A stretch of 64,000 nucleotides of DNA from Rhabditoides inermis. Lineage: Eukaryota > Nematoda > Chromadorea > Rhabditida > Rhabditidae. Of this stretch, positions 1 to 11,935 are shown in pieces. Below the pieces are notes generated by a model, which was not told the DNA's origin, made no database searches, and saw nothing but the letters and a program-made list of their open reading frames with translations. The position numbers and the translations under genes were made by a program. The number at the start of each line of letters is the position of its first letter. Positions within the stretch are counted from its first letter, which is position 1. The stretch is taken from contig CAWZYM010000238.1 in NCBI GenBank assembly GCA_963966185.1, positions 62,001 through 126,000 on the forward strand, given 5' to 3'.

Positions 1-262
1 GATGGGAGGTATACAGGCACATACCCATACTATGCTTATTCAGGAGCACCCCTCTATTCTCTATTCAATCAACAGCTCTATTGTGTTGTTCCCTAAGTGT
101 ATTCAGAATAACTGCGTTTCGCACTCGAATTTTCCATAATTGGCTTATTGAATGTGCATTGTGAGAATCGATGAGCTGGTCTAGTCATAGGCATAGCACC
201 CCGTAGCATTTACAACATATCACGTAGGTTGGGAGAATACAAGCGATACTGTTGCCGTTCTC

Positions 263-314
<52 letters not shown>

Positions 315-601
315 CGCCCCATATTACAGGTGGGCGTGCGCGCATCGCGGGTCTTCCGCGCGCGTCGGGCATGAGCTGTCCCCCGATGGGCGGTGGCGGA
401 TGAGGGTAGTGCGGGGTCGTCTCGACACGGGTCGAGCCCCCTCACTCTCTGTTGCGAGAGTGGGCGTGTCTCCCTGTGTGCAGTCGGCCCGTGTGTCCCG
501 CCCCTCGGGTGTGCGCCGTGACACGACAGTGCTCAAGCCCCCGCCGGCCGCACTGCCGTCGATTCGCCCGCCCAGCAGCCTCCCCCTCCCCTCACTCCAC
601 T
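1..601. other. Upstream region of the G-alpha gene
   Basis: No gene is supported here. The first 250 bases are AT-rich and featureless. A (CT)n microsatellite lies at about 260-308. It is followed by a GC-rich stretch (about 330-600) that leads into the ATG at 602 and probably holds the promoter and 5' untranslated sequence of that gene. The open frames across this stretch are low-complexity or compositional and have no recognisable domain. Confidence 0.5.
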
Positions 602-3600
602 ATGGGTGCGTCCGCATCCGCCCACAAGAGGACGGCTCTAATGCTGCTCAACAGGGGCGGGCCGCCGCCCAAGATACTCGTCCTAGGTGACCGCGCGCAC
701 TCCTCTCCCCCACCACGCCTCCATCCTATACCACTGCACCTCTCGTTTCACTATGTTGATTGCACTATCGTACTGTGTTGTGTGTCTCGCAGATGTGTGT
801 CGATGCTTCTCTGTGCGCCTTTCACCCGGGGTGAGTATCTTGTGCTGTTCCCTCCTTCACTTGCCTATTATTATGCTACTGTATGTTCTTCGATTGTGAT
901 TCGACTGTCCCTAGTAATAAATAAACACTGGTACTCCGATTTGTGTTGTGTTGTGACTGTTGACGGAATGGCTTTTGTCGTTACGAGGTGATTGCAGGTT
1001 GTATGGGAGCTGGCAAGTCGACTCTCTGTCGCATGCTTCTGTGAGTCAATCGTTTCCAACTGCACTACATGTATTGCAGTACATTCATTCATCATATGTC
1101 TCGTGACAGTAAGTAGCAAGAATCATTTTTGATGTTTGACTAGTGAGTGATCTACTTGGACTGTCTCCTTCTCCTCTCCTCACTCTCTGGGGACACACAA
1201 GAAAGTTATGCGAAGTAATTGTTTGCGAGATGAACAGGCAGTCCGAACAACGCTAGGCAGATGAAATATAGAGGGACAAAATACACCATTTTTACATCTG
1301 GAATATTGTAGGGGGCTAATGCATGACGCAAAACATCGACGGCGAATGTTTCAGGAAGTATGGGCGTGCTCCGAATCCGATTCTACAGTACTATCGGCAC
1401 ACGGTTGAGAACAATATGTTGGAGGTGTGGAAGGCACTGTACACGGTTGCCAACGATCTAGGAGTCAATGTCGCTGCTCTACAGGTAGTCTTCCCCCCTC
1501 TCTTTCTCCCTTCTATCCTCTTATCCCTATACACCTACCCTCTCTATCTCCGAGTTAATTGCGTGTTGTGAGTTAGAGCATTGTCCTTTTTTGTTTTGTT
1601 TTTTTGTTTTTTGTTAACTATATCTATCATTTTTAGAAGGAATTCAACACGATATTGGATTTCCGGCACAGGGAGCAATTATCGCCCGGGGTGAGGGCGA
1701 GTGAGAGAAATAGAGAGGGAGTCGGGAGGGGAGGGAGAACTAGTGTTTACGATTACGATAACACAATATATCATACAGAAATTGATTTTGAGAAGGACAT
1801 AGGGAGAGCGAGGGTGCGTTTTGTGGCGAGAAAGCGTGAAGGTGTGGAGTGTTGCAGGTAGTGGATGCAATCACTCGTCTCTCTCAATCGAGTATATACG
1901 ACGACTGTCTACGCAAGAAGAAGTACCTACAGACTATGCCCTACAACTATCAATAGTGAGTTACGAGAAGGAGAGAGAGAAACAGAGAAAGAGAGAGAGG
2001 GAGAGGGAGGGAGGGAGAGAGGGAGGGAGGGAGGGAGGGAGGGAGGGAGGGAGGTGGAAGAGGCGTGGAAAGATGCGGGCGATTCTGGTTAGTTATTTGT
2101 ACATATCATGAGCGTTTCGCACAGACTTTCGCACAGACAGTAATCAGAATGCGAGAACTTTAGAATCTCTCATGTTTACTCGCGGCTGTACTCTCGCATT
2201 GCCTGTAATTTGCGCGTTTTTAAAGTGACAATTTTACTTAAAAATGATATTATACTGATGAAAAGTTGATGGAAACATGAAATAACATCTACTAAACCTG
2301 AAAACTAGAACTTTTTTCATGATTTTAAACTATTTTTTGCCCCAAAAAATAGTTGATTTTGAATGCTTTATGGGTAAAAAGTGAGGTTACATCACAGCTG
2401 AGTGTCTAAAACGTCTTGAATGACGGGAATTTTGAAATAAAATTTTGATATGAAATTCAGTTACTAGCACAAACTCAAGTCGTAGAAGCCGATAAACATA
2501 TCTCTATGTGATATGCATCTCGAGTTCAATAGTTATAGCCAGAATTTGTAAAGCGCGCCAATTCAAAATTCAATTTTTTTCCGATTGCGGATCAATAAAA
2601 TTGTCACTTTAACTCGTGAGATAATCTCTCCATCACTAATGAGGCTTTCACGTGACCAGTTAAGAACAATGGGCAATAGAAACGCGCGAGGGTGTAGAGT
2701 TGTATAGTAAATATGTATTAATCACATAAAAAGAACAGAAGTCTGAGATGTCTCTTCTGAAAATGAAAATTATAGCGAAACTGTTACTGTACTCTTGCAA
2801 ATGCCACAAACAAAAACATAATGAAATGTGATGGTGATTGTTCGAAAGAACAGTGGAATGCTACTCTGTCTCGAGGAGTCTAGGATAAATAGCAACATAT
2901 GCGGAAAAAACTATTGTTTCTGTGCTTTAGAAACACAACAACAGTCATTAACTATGACTGTTGTTGTACTACTATGAATTTACTATGACTTGACTGAATA
3001 CACAACAACAATGAAATGTTTCAGTTTCATATTCCACACGCCTCGCATCCTGGCTCGCAACTTCACACCCACCGAGACTGACGTCATCTACAGCTACGCA
3101 ATCACCATGGGAACTGACTACAGGAGCATCAAGTTCAGCTTCTCCCGATACGAGTCGGTAGTTTCGATCATTCCGTTCAGTTGTCCTGTGTTTCCTCGTG
3201 TTCGGATTATTCGGGAACGATTTGCGATGTGAACGTCTATAAGCGTATCTGTGTGGCGATGACTATGCTACGGCTACAATTCGATAGGGAGAGCGAGATT
3301 GAGGGAAGAGGGGAGGGCAGAGGGAGAAAAAGTGAGATGAGAGTCCTCGAATGTCGTCGAAGTGCGAATACAATTGTTGAGGGGAGATTATCCTAATAAC
3401 GCACACACGGAACGACATTTCCATTCATTCATAAGTAGAAAGGAGGCTGAGTGCTGATGGGGCAGTATCCAGCGTCCTGTAATCGTTCGCAATCATTGAC
3501 GGCGTCATTGCAGAATTCTGGAGCTTCCCGGACATCACATCTTCCGGAGGAGGTGGAATGACTTCATGAAGGTGGGAGAGAGATAGGGAGTGGAGGGAGC

Positions 3601-3895
3601 GAGGCCGCTTTCAGAACACGACAGTGCTCATATACGTCGTCGACCTGGCTGAACTCTGCGAAGACGCCTTCTATGACGTCAGGCACATTTGGAAAATAAT
3701 ACTTTGAGACACATGGAGACATGGAAGTATTGCACTCAATAGCATACAATTGAACGTGAAGAAAAGATTCAATTTTAATAGTTCGATTATTACAGGGCCA
3801 TCTGAAAGACAAAACACTTTCCATCTACAAGGATCTTGTCAACAATCCACTGCTGGTCAAGGTAGAATATTACTCTCTCTCTCTCTCTCTGTCTC

Positions 3896-3955
<60 letters not shown>

Positions 3956-4175
3956 CCCCTCTCCCTTTCCCCCTCCCTGCTATCTCTCTCTCTCTCATTC
4001 TTATCTTTTCCCCTACTCTCTAGAACTCGCTTGCTAGTACCTTCCACTTTTATAATTACTCTACATATTACCATACTCCATATTTGTAGGCAGGTATTAT
4101 TCTGGTGTTCAACAAGAAAGACGCATTCGATGAGGCAAGCAGTGGATACGACTTCTCACGACTAGCACAAGGGGT

Positions 4176-4223
<48 letters not shown>

Positions 4224-4778
4224 GGGGAAGGATATGCTTAGGTTTAGGTAAGGAAGCACTGTGGACTATGACCATTTGATCTTCGAGCCTATAATTGTAT
4301 TCCGTGAAACATGGAACTGTAATATGTGAACGAGCGAATTGAGAAAAGCATTGCAGCGTGAAAGCTCCAATATATTTATATACAATTCACATGCACTTGA
4401 AGAATGTAGGTGAGATTTGATCAAAAAGTTATTAAATAAAAAGTACATGAATGGATACATTAAAATGAAATCGTTTCGATAATAGGTGTGAAGAAGTTAA
4501 GAACAAGGAGCTGTTGTACTTAGAGTAGCTAAGTTGTTACGATTTGAGATTTTCGTCGGAAATTACACAGGATGGCATAAATATGACTTGTATTTCAGAT
4601 CCGTTCTCCGCAAGAGGCGCTGATGCTGTACAAATCGTGTTTCTCGGCGATCGACTCGCACCGGGGGGTGTACTCGCACACCATATCCATGACCAAGACA
4701 CCCACTCTCACTGCCACAGTCGTCCACTCGCTCACCACCATACTCAACTCGAACAGGGACAGCGTCGACACTGTCTGA
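602..4778 (+). CDS. Divergent heterotrimeric G-protein alpha subunit (11 exons)
   Basis: Exons as read: 602-686, 998-1040, 1355-1484, 1637-1690, 1858-1955, 3025-3157, 3514-3571, 3615-3677, 3796-3861, 4090-4173 and 4599-4778, about 330 residues (G-alphas are usually about 355). The start MGASAS fits an N-myristoylation signal (Gly2, Ser6). The P-loop reads LGCMGAGKSTLCRML, where the family has GAGESGKST. The helical domain and the guanine-specificity motif NKKD (exon 10) are present. The switch II segment, normally DVGGQ, reads ELPGH, so the catalytic Gln is replaced; the C-terminal TCAT motif reads SMTK. This suggests a nucleotide-binding signalling protein with altered or no GTPase activity (inference). 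One junction does not fit: exon 6 ends in phase 0, but exon 7 only makes sense if entered in phase 2, a one-base conflict. It could be a sequence error, an unusual splice site or early decay. Family assignment is firm; functionality is not. Confidence 0.75.
1986..2053. repeat. GA/GGGA simple repeat in G-alpha intron 5
   Basis: A purine-rich run grading from GA units into tandem GGGA units starts about 30 bases after the exon 5 donor. It lies wholly in the intron. Confidence 0.9.
2218..2614. mobile_element. Possible MITE-like insertion in G-alpha intron 5
   Basis: A 16-base motif TAAAGTGACAATTTTA near 2219 recurs as its reverse complement TAAAATTGTCACTTTA near 2597. About 365 AT-rich bases lie between them and no ORF is present. 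The arms and size fit a small non-autonomous DNA element. No clear target duplication was found, so the boundaries are tentative. Confidence 0.35.
3871..3953. repeat. (CT)n microsatellite in G-alpha intron 9
   Basis: A nearly pure CT run with a few CTGT interruptions begins about 10 bases after the exon 9 donor. A similar GA run (about 4178-4220) begins just after the exon 10 donor. Confidence 0.95.
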
Positions 4779-5676
4779 CAACACTGTCTGATCAATCTAC
4801 ACGATGTTCCCACAAACACTCGGTTCGTGTGTGGGAAGTGTCCGATTCGGGTCGAATCGACGCAGCCACTCACTTACCCTACTCCATATCATACTCGATG
4901 ATTGAAAAATGCACAGAAATATTCACAGCACTTGTTAGTATTTTACGATATTGAACCCAATTAATGTTCAGATGGCGGTTTGTTTGAGTGTTTGAGCGAG
5001 TTGATTGAATATGGAAGCAACGCGTCTCTTTCCAGTGGATGTGAGATGGAGCTGATTGTCTATCAGCATTCTCCTCACCCCAGAAGTGAAACTGACCAGA
5101 CGAGTTGAAGGGGCGCAAGAGAGAAGAACTGAAAGAGCCTAGGGGGGGGGGGGGAGAACGAATACTTCGCACTTGTTGCACCTCTTCTGTAGCACTGTAG
5201 CTCGGCGGCCCGCGCATATCCATTCTCAGTCGAGAATGGAATCAGTTCGTCCTGCAAACATGAATCAAAGCTGCGCTATCGCGTTTTCACAAAAAATGCC
5301 GAGCCGAAAAATCGTGAATTACGAGGACTCAATTTCTTCAGACGACCAACCAAAACAAAACCCTCATCTAAGCAGAGAAATACGTTGGGAAACATTTGTT
5401 TGGATAATATTGATTGTGAAATTTCATTATGTTCATGTTGAATAACGATGTACAGGAATATTGTGTATCGCAAAATATGAGTGGCTCACAGTGGCATTTG
5501 GACTGCCTCCCCTCCCCTTGCCAACACTCGGTTGGCTGCACTGGCAGCGTATTCACAGGGAGTGGGAAGGGAGACAGCACATAGACACAAGAAGAGAGGA
5601 GTGGAAGAAGAGATGAACGGAGGATGTACAGGGAGGGAGAGGGAGAGAGCACGTAGACAGAGCTCTGAGAGAGGGG

Positions 5677-5745
<69 letters not shown>

Positions 5746-6523
5746 AGAGAGAGAGAGCGAGAGAGAGAATTTTCAACCTGTAGCAGAAAAATGATAGGTA
5801 CGACTAGATGAAACTGCAGAGACCATATGTGAGTGAACAGATCAGATTCTCTCACTCATCAGACGACAGCTGAAAATCGCGTGAGAACAGTGAACGAGTG
5901 CGTTTAGTGAAACGTATGTCGTGTGCTCATTCATGTCCACAAACTGCACCGGAAACACCGCCCCTTGTTTTGACTTCAATTGGTTCATTGGTAGGTAACT
6001 TTTGAAAAAAAAATAATAGGTTGGCATTGCGGAAAGTCGTTGAATTATAATATTAAATGGTCCCATAGCGAATTACCTGGTTCGGAGTATGACGTTCTAT
6101 AAAATTTTCTGTGCATTTTTGTGAGTTTTGCATAAAGCATCACTGTCATATAATGACTTTTCAGGGTTTAGTCATAAAAAGACTGGTAAACGACATATTA
6201 TAAATTCTCTTAGTTATTATTTGACTACAAATTCTCAAAAAATAACTAAAGGGTAACTGAAGTCATAATTAGACTTGCTGAGACGTCATAATTTGACTTC
6301 ATCAGATTTTGACTTCAGTTAAAGTCTTTTTTTTACTACTCCATTTGTGAATACCATTCAAACCATCGTATTATCTATGGCGTGTGTGTGGTAAACGTGA
6401 ATTAACATTCCTTTCATATTACTTTATAAGCCCCACAATTTTCAAACAAAGCAAGATGATTCAAATCAAATAACATTTTATGTACATACCACAAAAAGAA
6501 TATCGAACAATACAAAAATAAAC
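4779..6523. other. Intergenic region with GA microsatellite
   Basis: No gene is supported between the G-alpha stop and the KDZ transposase stop. The stretch holds a poly-G run near 5142-5153, a long (GA)n microsatellite at about 5677-5767, and AT-rich sequence from 6000 to 6500. Around 6160-6330 a GTCATAA-type motif recurs in both orientations, but no clean element can be bounded. The last 100 bases probably include the transposase 3' untranslated region. Confidence 0.5.
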
Positions 6524-9337
6524 TCAACTGTCATTGCGAACACGGAGAGAGTTATTATGAACAGAAAAAAATAGAGTGAGCATCTTCACAAACTTGATAC
6601 AACCCATGAAAGACACATGGCTAGACAACTTTTCTGCCAACGCGTTCACTTGTTCTGCGGCAGACGAATTCACAGAAGACAACTCACGGTTCGCGTTATA
6701 GGAAATTAGTCTCAGGGACTTGTAACACCCAACGTGATTAACAGAGTGAAAACGATCAATAAGCATCGCAGTGTTCGCAAAGTGTCTAGGTTCACGAGCT
6801 AGGGCGTACGTGAGCAATCTACAGCTGTTATCATAGATCAAGTATTTGGGCATGTCAGCTGGGTCAAAATACTCGAGAAACACCTTGAAAATGTGCCGGA
6901 CGCTCTCGGGCTCCCTAAGTAGAACGAATCCGTATACTACCAGGTGAGGGCACTGGAAGCTCAGATATCCGTCTCCGAGTCGCCTACCAGCATCTGAAAA
7001 CACGCAGTTAGATGTTTCATATTGCATGCCTACAAACCTGCTAATTTATCCGAACAGCGCGCCTCTTCCGTCTCAGTGTCTTTCACGAACGTGTTTGCCG
7101 AACGAATCTTATTCCACCACGGGAACCACTCCAGAGGGTCTTCAACCGGCGGTCGATGTGGGGAAATACGAGTGTACTCCAGGGCAGCGGCTGCCTTCTC
7201 CAACTGCATTAGAATGACTGTAGCGACGCATCCATCCAGATAACCATCGTTTGCCGCAAGTATAGGAGTAACTGCTTGTAGGAAGGTGGGTGCTCGTTCC
7301 ACTAACTCTTCTAGTATCCTTGTGTCCGACAGAGGGCTAGCAATGTTGGGTCGCGTAGATGACGGAGTGAGAACTAGCTGATGAACCACAGATTGCAGGA
7401 ATCTGAAGTCTGTGTAGAGAGGGAATAGACCACGACTCGGTGTATCAGAACACTGAGACTTGAGTAGATGGCGGTACTCGGGATGAACATAGCCGGTAGT
7501 ATCCGATGTGTGGCTCAAATACGCGCGAAGACGCGACGACCCAGCTATGCTTCTTGCATCGATATCCTGTATCTTCTTCTTTCCGTCGGCGTACTCGGAC
7601 AGATCCGAACGAAACGGGTCGCGAAAGAGTCCCATAGAAGCAGTCTCTTGCACTTGGATTGGGTCTGCGTGCTGAAAAAAAGTCATGAAGTGGTATACTT
7701 AACACAATTGCTCACCACATGGGCCGGGTAGTCGGGAAGCAAAGCACGAAGTGGTAATCGCTTTCCATCCACGACGATCACGCTGGGACGTTCCTTACAG
7801 ATGGTACACGGGTTCGAAGTTGGTTTCAAAGCAGATAACAGGCAGTCAACATAGCGCTGCAATGATTTGTTTCAAATAGTATCTCTATTAATGCAAACCT
7901 CCAGCGACGATGGAGAAATCACATATGACGCGCTGGTAGAGGGGCACATACTGTCAGTGCTGATTAGAATCTCGTACATCCTGGTTAGAGGTGTCCCTCT
8001 CACCTACAATCAAAAACAATATGTACAATTCAATAATGATGTAACAAACCTGTCCCTTGATACAGCGAAGAAGAAGCCCAGCATCCACTACTATCAGGTC
8101 CGAGAAAAGGAACAGACTCGCCGCAAAGAAGGCCTTCCTGAACAACAACAATAATGACCGGAAGGTAAATAAGTGTAATACCTTCTGCACTGTCGTTGTA
8201 CGGTGTGTCGAATAGTGATGGAAAGGCCTGCCACGCCTTCTTCATTGACAAACCGAAACATCTCTGAACGAGTTAAAACGTTGTTGATAAAAAAAACTAA
8301 TAATATACCTGTTCGAACAGCTGTAGAGGCGTAGCAGGTTTGGCACGGGCACGTTATCACGTCTCCTTCCCTGTAGACACTTCTCTTCGCTCGGATATCA
8401 ATGCACTCCAGCTGGCGAGCATCGATGAATTCTTGTATGGTTGGCCGAACGCCACCGACGGACACATACCTATATGAAAACAGTATCAGTGAAACTAAAT
8501 CAGGTGAAAGTTGACTTACCCACAATGATCACAGTTTTCCTTATTGCACGAGAGACATCGAGATCGCCTTGTTTGCACAAGTACAAGCGCTGCTCCTTCC
8601 TCTCCATCTGGGACCAAGTGCAATCCTCCGTTGCAGTTGTGCGGCAAGGTGTGGACTATGTGGGGATGACCTTAAGAAACAAAGAATATACCTATGACTT
8701 CTTGGAAACATACCTTCCCGAGCGGCCCTTATGTGGAAGCATTCAGATTGAGCTGCTGATGCCTTGAGAGTGAGCTGGTTGAGATGCGCAGTTAATCCGG
8801 ATATTGCTGCTGTGCGCTGGCGGGAACACGTACAGAAACTCACATCGCCATCTGAAATAGCACGTTTGATTGATATTGTTACTTGAAATGTACCTGTGGT
8901 CACTTTGAAGCATTTTGCCCAATCCAACCGCTTGGGTTTCGTCGGATCGCCAGCTCGCGAAGATAAAACAAGAGTTTCGTCTGAAAAAGCGAAGGGTCAA
9001 CGAAAACTCAAAAGGTACTCGCTCTTGAAAGTGTACATTAGTCGAGCGTCCTCTTGCCACGCCGAGAAAACGCTAGCCGGGTCGGGATCGCCCTCAAAAA
9101 CAAAGGTATAGATGAAAAGTTGATGGTGGAGCTGTACTGAACATGTGAAAAAAACCTCACTTCAGAGGATGACGAAGAAGAGTATGTGGGTGCAGTGGAA
9201 GGCATCGCGGTCATGGGTGCGTCGGGTGAGGCAACGGTGGCTGAAGATCCCTGGTTGACGGGACGAACAGGTCGTCCAGTACTCGGTTCTTCATCAGAAG
9301 AGAACAACGACAACAAGTTACGGTTTTTCCGTACCAT
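6524..9337 (-). CDS. KDZ-like (Kyakuja/Dileera/Zisupton) DDE transposase
   Basis: Twelve exons on the minus strand: 9337-9161, 9092-~9018, 8980-8894, 8851-8714, 8670-8520, 8469-8309, 8263-8182, 8137-8050, 8003-7899, 7856-7716, 7671-7038 and 6993-6524. The N-terminal half has cysteine clusters of the type that accompany KDZ transposases (CTC, CLSCNKENCDHC, CPCQTC). The catalytic half has VIVVDGKRLPLR (first Asp), then YDNSCRLLTYALAREP (second Asp), then VDRFH-type IDRFHSVNHVGC and NSSAAEQVN (Glu), the conserved KDZ order. The stop follows the expected C-terminal helix. Eleven of twelve exons join in frame. The exon 2/3 join is uncertain: frame is kept only with a 27-base intron using a GTTTTC donor. 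It would bind and cut transposon ends; it may be an active element or a domesticated gene. No inverted termini could be fixed. Confidence 0.8.
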
Positions 9338-9549
9338 TGCTGGCAAGTAATAATTGAATAAGAACCAATTAAATAAGAATTAAAAAATATTTCAGTGAAT
9401 TTGACACAGATTTGAACACACAATAATAAGACCGTATCTCGGGAAAAAATGTATTTCTTTGTCATCATGGAAAAAATAAACAAAAAAGATAACAACACAA
9501 CAATATAACAAATCATTGATATAAATGTAACAAACGATATAGTTCTGTT

Positions 9550-11702
9550 CTAGAGCCTAACTTTGGCGTACTTCCACTTCTGCCCGTCTCGCCTTCGAAG
9601 AAATATCTGCTCTCCGAGACCCTGGTGTGCCAAAGCATCCCTGTGAGACACGAGTTCTCGAGATGAGAGCACTCGCCCACTGCTTGTTGTCGTTATAACG
9701 TAGTAGCTGTAAAAAAGTAAAATCAAGATTCCATACATCACAACACTTACCCTTGGTCGAACGTCACAGGCGATGTCGCAGGCGGTGCACTCGCTTGCCC
9801 CAGATGGGAAGATGTCGACGGCAATGAAGCAATCTCCGTACTGTGATAGATTAAAAATAAAATGATCTTATCAATGAAGTCACCTAGTCGCTGCTCGGAA
9901 TCCTGTAGGACGAGGACGAGGAATCACGGCCGGTTGAGATGGTGGAGCTGCATTCGGTGGCGGTGGCGGCGGCAGATTAGCTTGCGACGAAGGTGGAGCT
10001 GCGCTGGGTGGCGGCGGCGACGGAAGACTGGTTTGCGAGGGCCTGAAACAAAAGTATTAGAGACGAAACAGAGTAAGAGTGAACTCACGGATTATCGGGA
10101 ACGAAGTGTTGATGGCTGGGAGACCGACTCCTTCTTCTGAGATGATGACGACGACTGCGAGACCGACTTCTCCGGGAATGACGGCGACTGCGAGAGCGAG
10201 TGCGGGTGCGAGACCGACTTCTCCGGGGATGACGGCGACTGCGAGAGCGAGAGCGGGTGCGAGACCGAATCCTCCGGGGATGACGACTCCGAGAGCTAGA
10301 GCGGGTGCGAGACCGACTCCTCCGGGGATGACGACTCCGAGAGCTAGAGCGGGTGCGAGACCGACTCCTCCGGGGATGACGACTCCGAGAGCTAGAGCGG
10401 GTGCGAGACCGACTCCTCCGGGTATGACGACGACTGCGAGATCGGCTCCGGCTGTGAGAGCGACTGTCGTTCCGGCGGCGAGCACTCTTGGAGAGGCACT
10501 GGTGAGATCCAGTGGCTGGTGGCGGCGCTGCTGTAGGCGGTGCGGGGACTGCAGTCGCCACAGGGTGCTGAGGCGGTGCAGGGACTGCAGTCGCCAGAGA
10601 GTGCTGAGGCGGTGCGGGGACTGCAGTCGCCAGAGAGTGCTGAAGCGGTGCAGGGACTGCAGTCGCCAGAGGGTGCGGAGGCGGTGCGGGGACTGCAGTC
10701 GCCAGAGGGTGCTGAGGCGGTGCAGGGACTGCAGTCGCCAGAGGTGTTGGTGCAGGCGCCGTCGCAGTTGCAGTCCGTGCCTTTGCCCTGAATTGAATAG
10801 AAAACAAATCATTATCAGTAACCCACCACGGCTCATTCCGAAGAACTGGGCATGCGAGTAACCGTGTTGTCTCTTCTCCGCAGTTTGCCAGACCCCCGTG
10901 ACTGAATGTAACATTCAATTAACAACAATATAAACAATGGAAGTGAGTACTCACCTCAATAAGTGATTGTCGAGATGGTTGAAGTAGGCAGTGCACGACT
11001 CGTGTATTGCTAGACAGTTCGCGACCGAGTCCGTACACTTAGAAGAGAACGGGACTCCTTGCGGCCACCAAGGAAGAGGGGAGCGGGCGCCATCCGCTCT
11101 AAAAATAAAACATCATCTTTTTAAATAACATTAACGTCAAGTACCGCGAGCGGAAAAGATTGAACTGAGGAAACAGAACAACTTGCAGCATGTTGAGTAC
11201 GATCTTCTGTAGGGTCTTCAAGGGCAGGGTAGAGAGATCCTTCCTTTTGAACTGCGGCATGCAGAACACATACTGGAACAAAAAAATGAAGGAAATGATT
11301 GTAGAATGTTAGCAAAATAAAAGAAAGAAATGTTAGCAAAATAAAAAATCACCTGAGGTGCCATATTGTTTGCCTCTTTCAATTCAGCCCGCAGTTGACG
11401 TAGTCCTAGACGCGCCAGCGCTGCACAGTACCGACCATCTCCAAACAGACGCGGGTTACCACCGGGAGCATCAAAGACGACGACCTTCGAGCCGAGCCGC
11501 CCGAGGTCGTATGCGGCTTGGATGAGACGGCGATACGCTGATACGCGTTTTTTTGACTCATCTGAAAGGAATGAAATGTGAAGAAATGTGGGTTGCGAAA
11601 CTTACTGGTATCTTCAGGGTGAATAGAATCACTCTCTGTGGGCGGAGGGGACGCGCGTCTCGCTCTAGTATTCCGAGACGGGCCACGGCGCGTACCCGCC
11701 AT
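9550..11702 (-). CDS. Pro/Ala-repeat and RS-repeat protein upstream of the KDZ gene
   Basis: Eight exons join in phase: 11702-11606, 11561-11353, 11272-11145, 11098-10955, 10901-10089, 10042-9884, 9840-9751 and 9706-9550 (TAG). The first about 200 residues look globular (a VVVFDAPGGN segment, then a PWWPQGVPF motif) but I do not recognise the fold. Next come five to six copies of a 12-residue unit (LATAVPAPPQHP), then a long Arg/Ser domain built from a 16-residue unit (RSRSRTRSSSRSRHPR), then a Pro-rich stretch and a short C-terminal region. RS domains usually mediate nuclear or RNA-processing interactions. It lies head-to-tail with the KDZ gene, 213 bases away, so it may be that element's second gene or an operon partner; this is inference. 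Function unknown. Confidence 0.6.
10144..10445. repeat. 48-bp minisatellite encoding the RS repeats
   Basis: A 48-base unit (about GAGACCGACTCCTCCGGGGA then TGACGACTCCGAGAGCTAGAGCGGGTGC on the plus strand) is repeated about six times with substitutions. Because 48 is divisible by 3, copy-number change keeps the frame of the RS domain on the minus strand. Confidence 0.9.
10540..10750. repeat. 36-bp minisatellite encoding Pro/Ala repeats
   Basis: Five to six imperfect copies of a 36-base unit containing GGGACTGCAGTCGCCAGAG. On the minus strand each unit encodes LATAVPAPPQHP or a close variant, again frame-preserving. Confidence 0.9.
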
Positions 11703-11935
11703 GCCCTCCTACCTATTAAAAAAGCAAATCATGTTGCTAGTGAACAACTGAAGTATACTAGCTTCTTACAAGTGAACATTAACAATACAAATTATATGAA
11801 AGACACGAGTGTAACAGATAGGAACCTGAGGTTCCGCGCATAAGCAACGCGTCCACAGAATCATCGAAACAACAACACCCCCAGTCCAAAAATTTATTCA
11901 TCAAAAATTAAGTTATGTGTGGAAAAAGTTTTATT

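Noticed and set aside
229..690. Ser/Leu-rich open frame over the first CT repeat
   Set aside because: It is created by the microsatellite and GC-rich sequence and overlaps the real G-alpha first exon in another frame.
5481..5855. Open frames on both strands over the GA repeat
   Set aside because: Repeat artefacts without splice context or domain.
6160..6335. Possible MITE downstream of the KDZ gene
   Set aside because: Motifs recur in both orientations but no consistent inverted ends or target duplication could be fixed.
10079..10861. Plus-strand 260-codon open frame
   Set aside because: It is antisense to the Pro/RS-repeat exon. The minus-strand frame joins seven other exons in phase, so the plus frame is a shadow.
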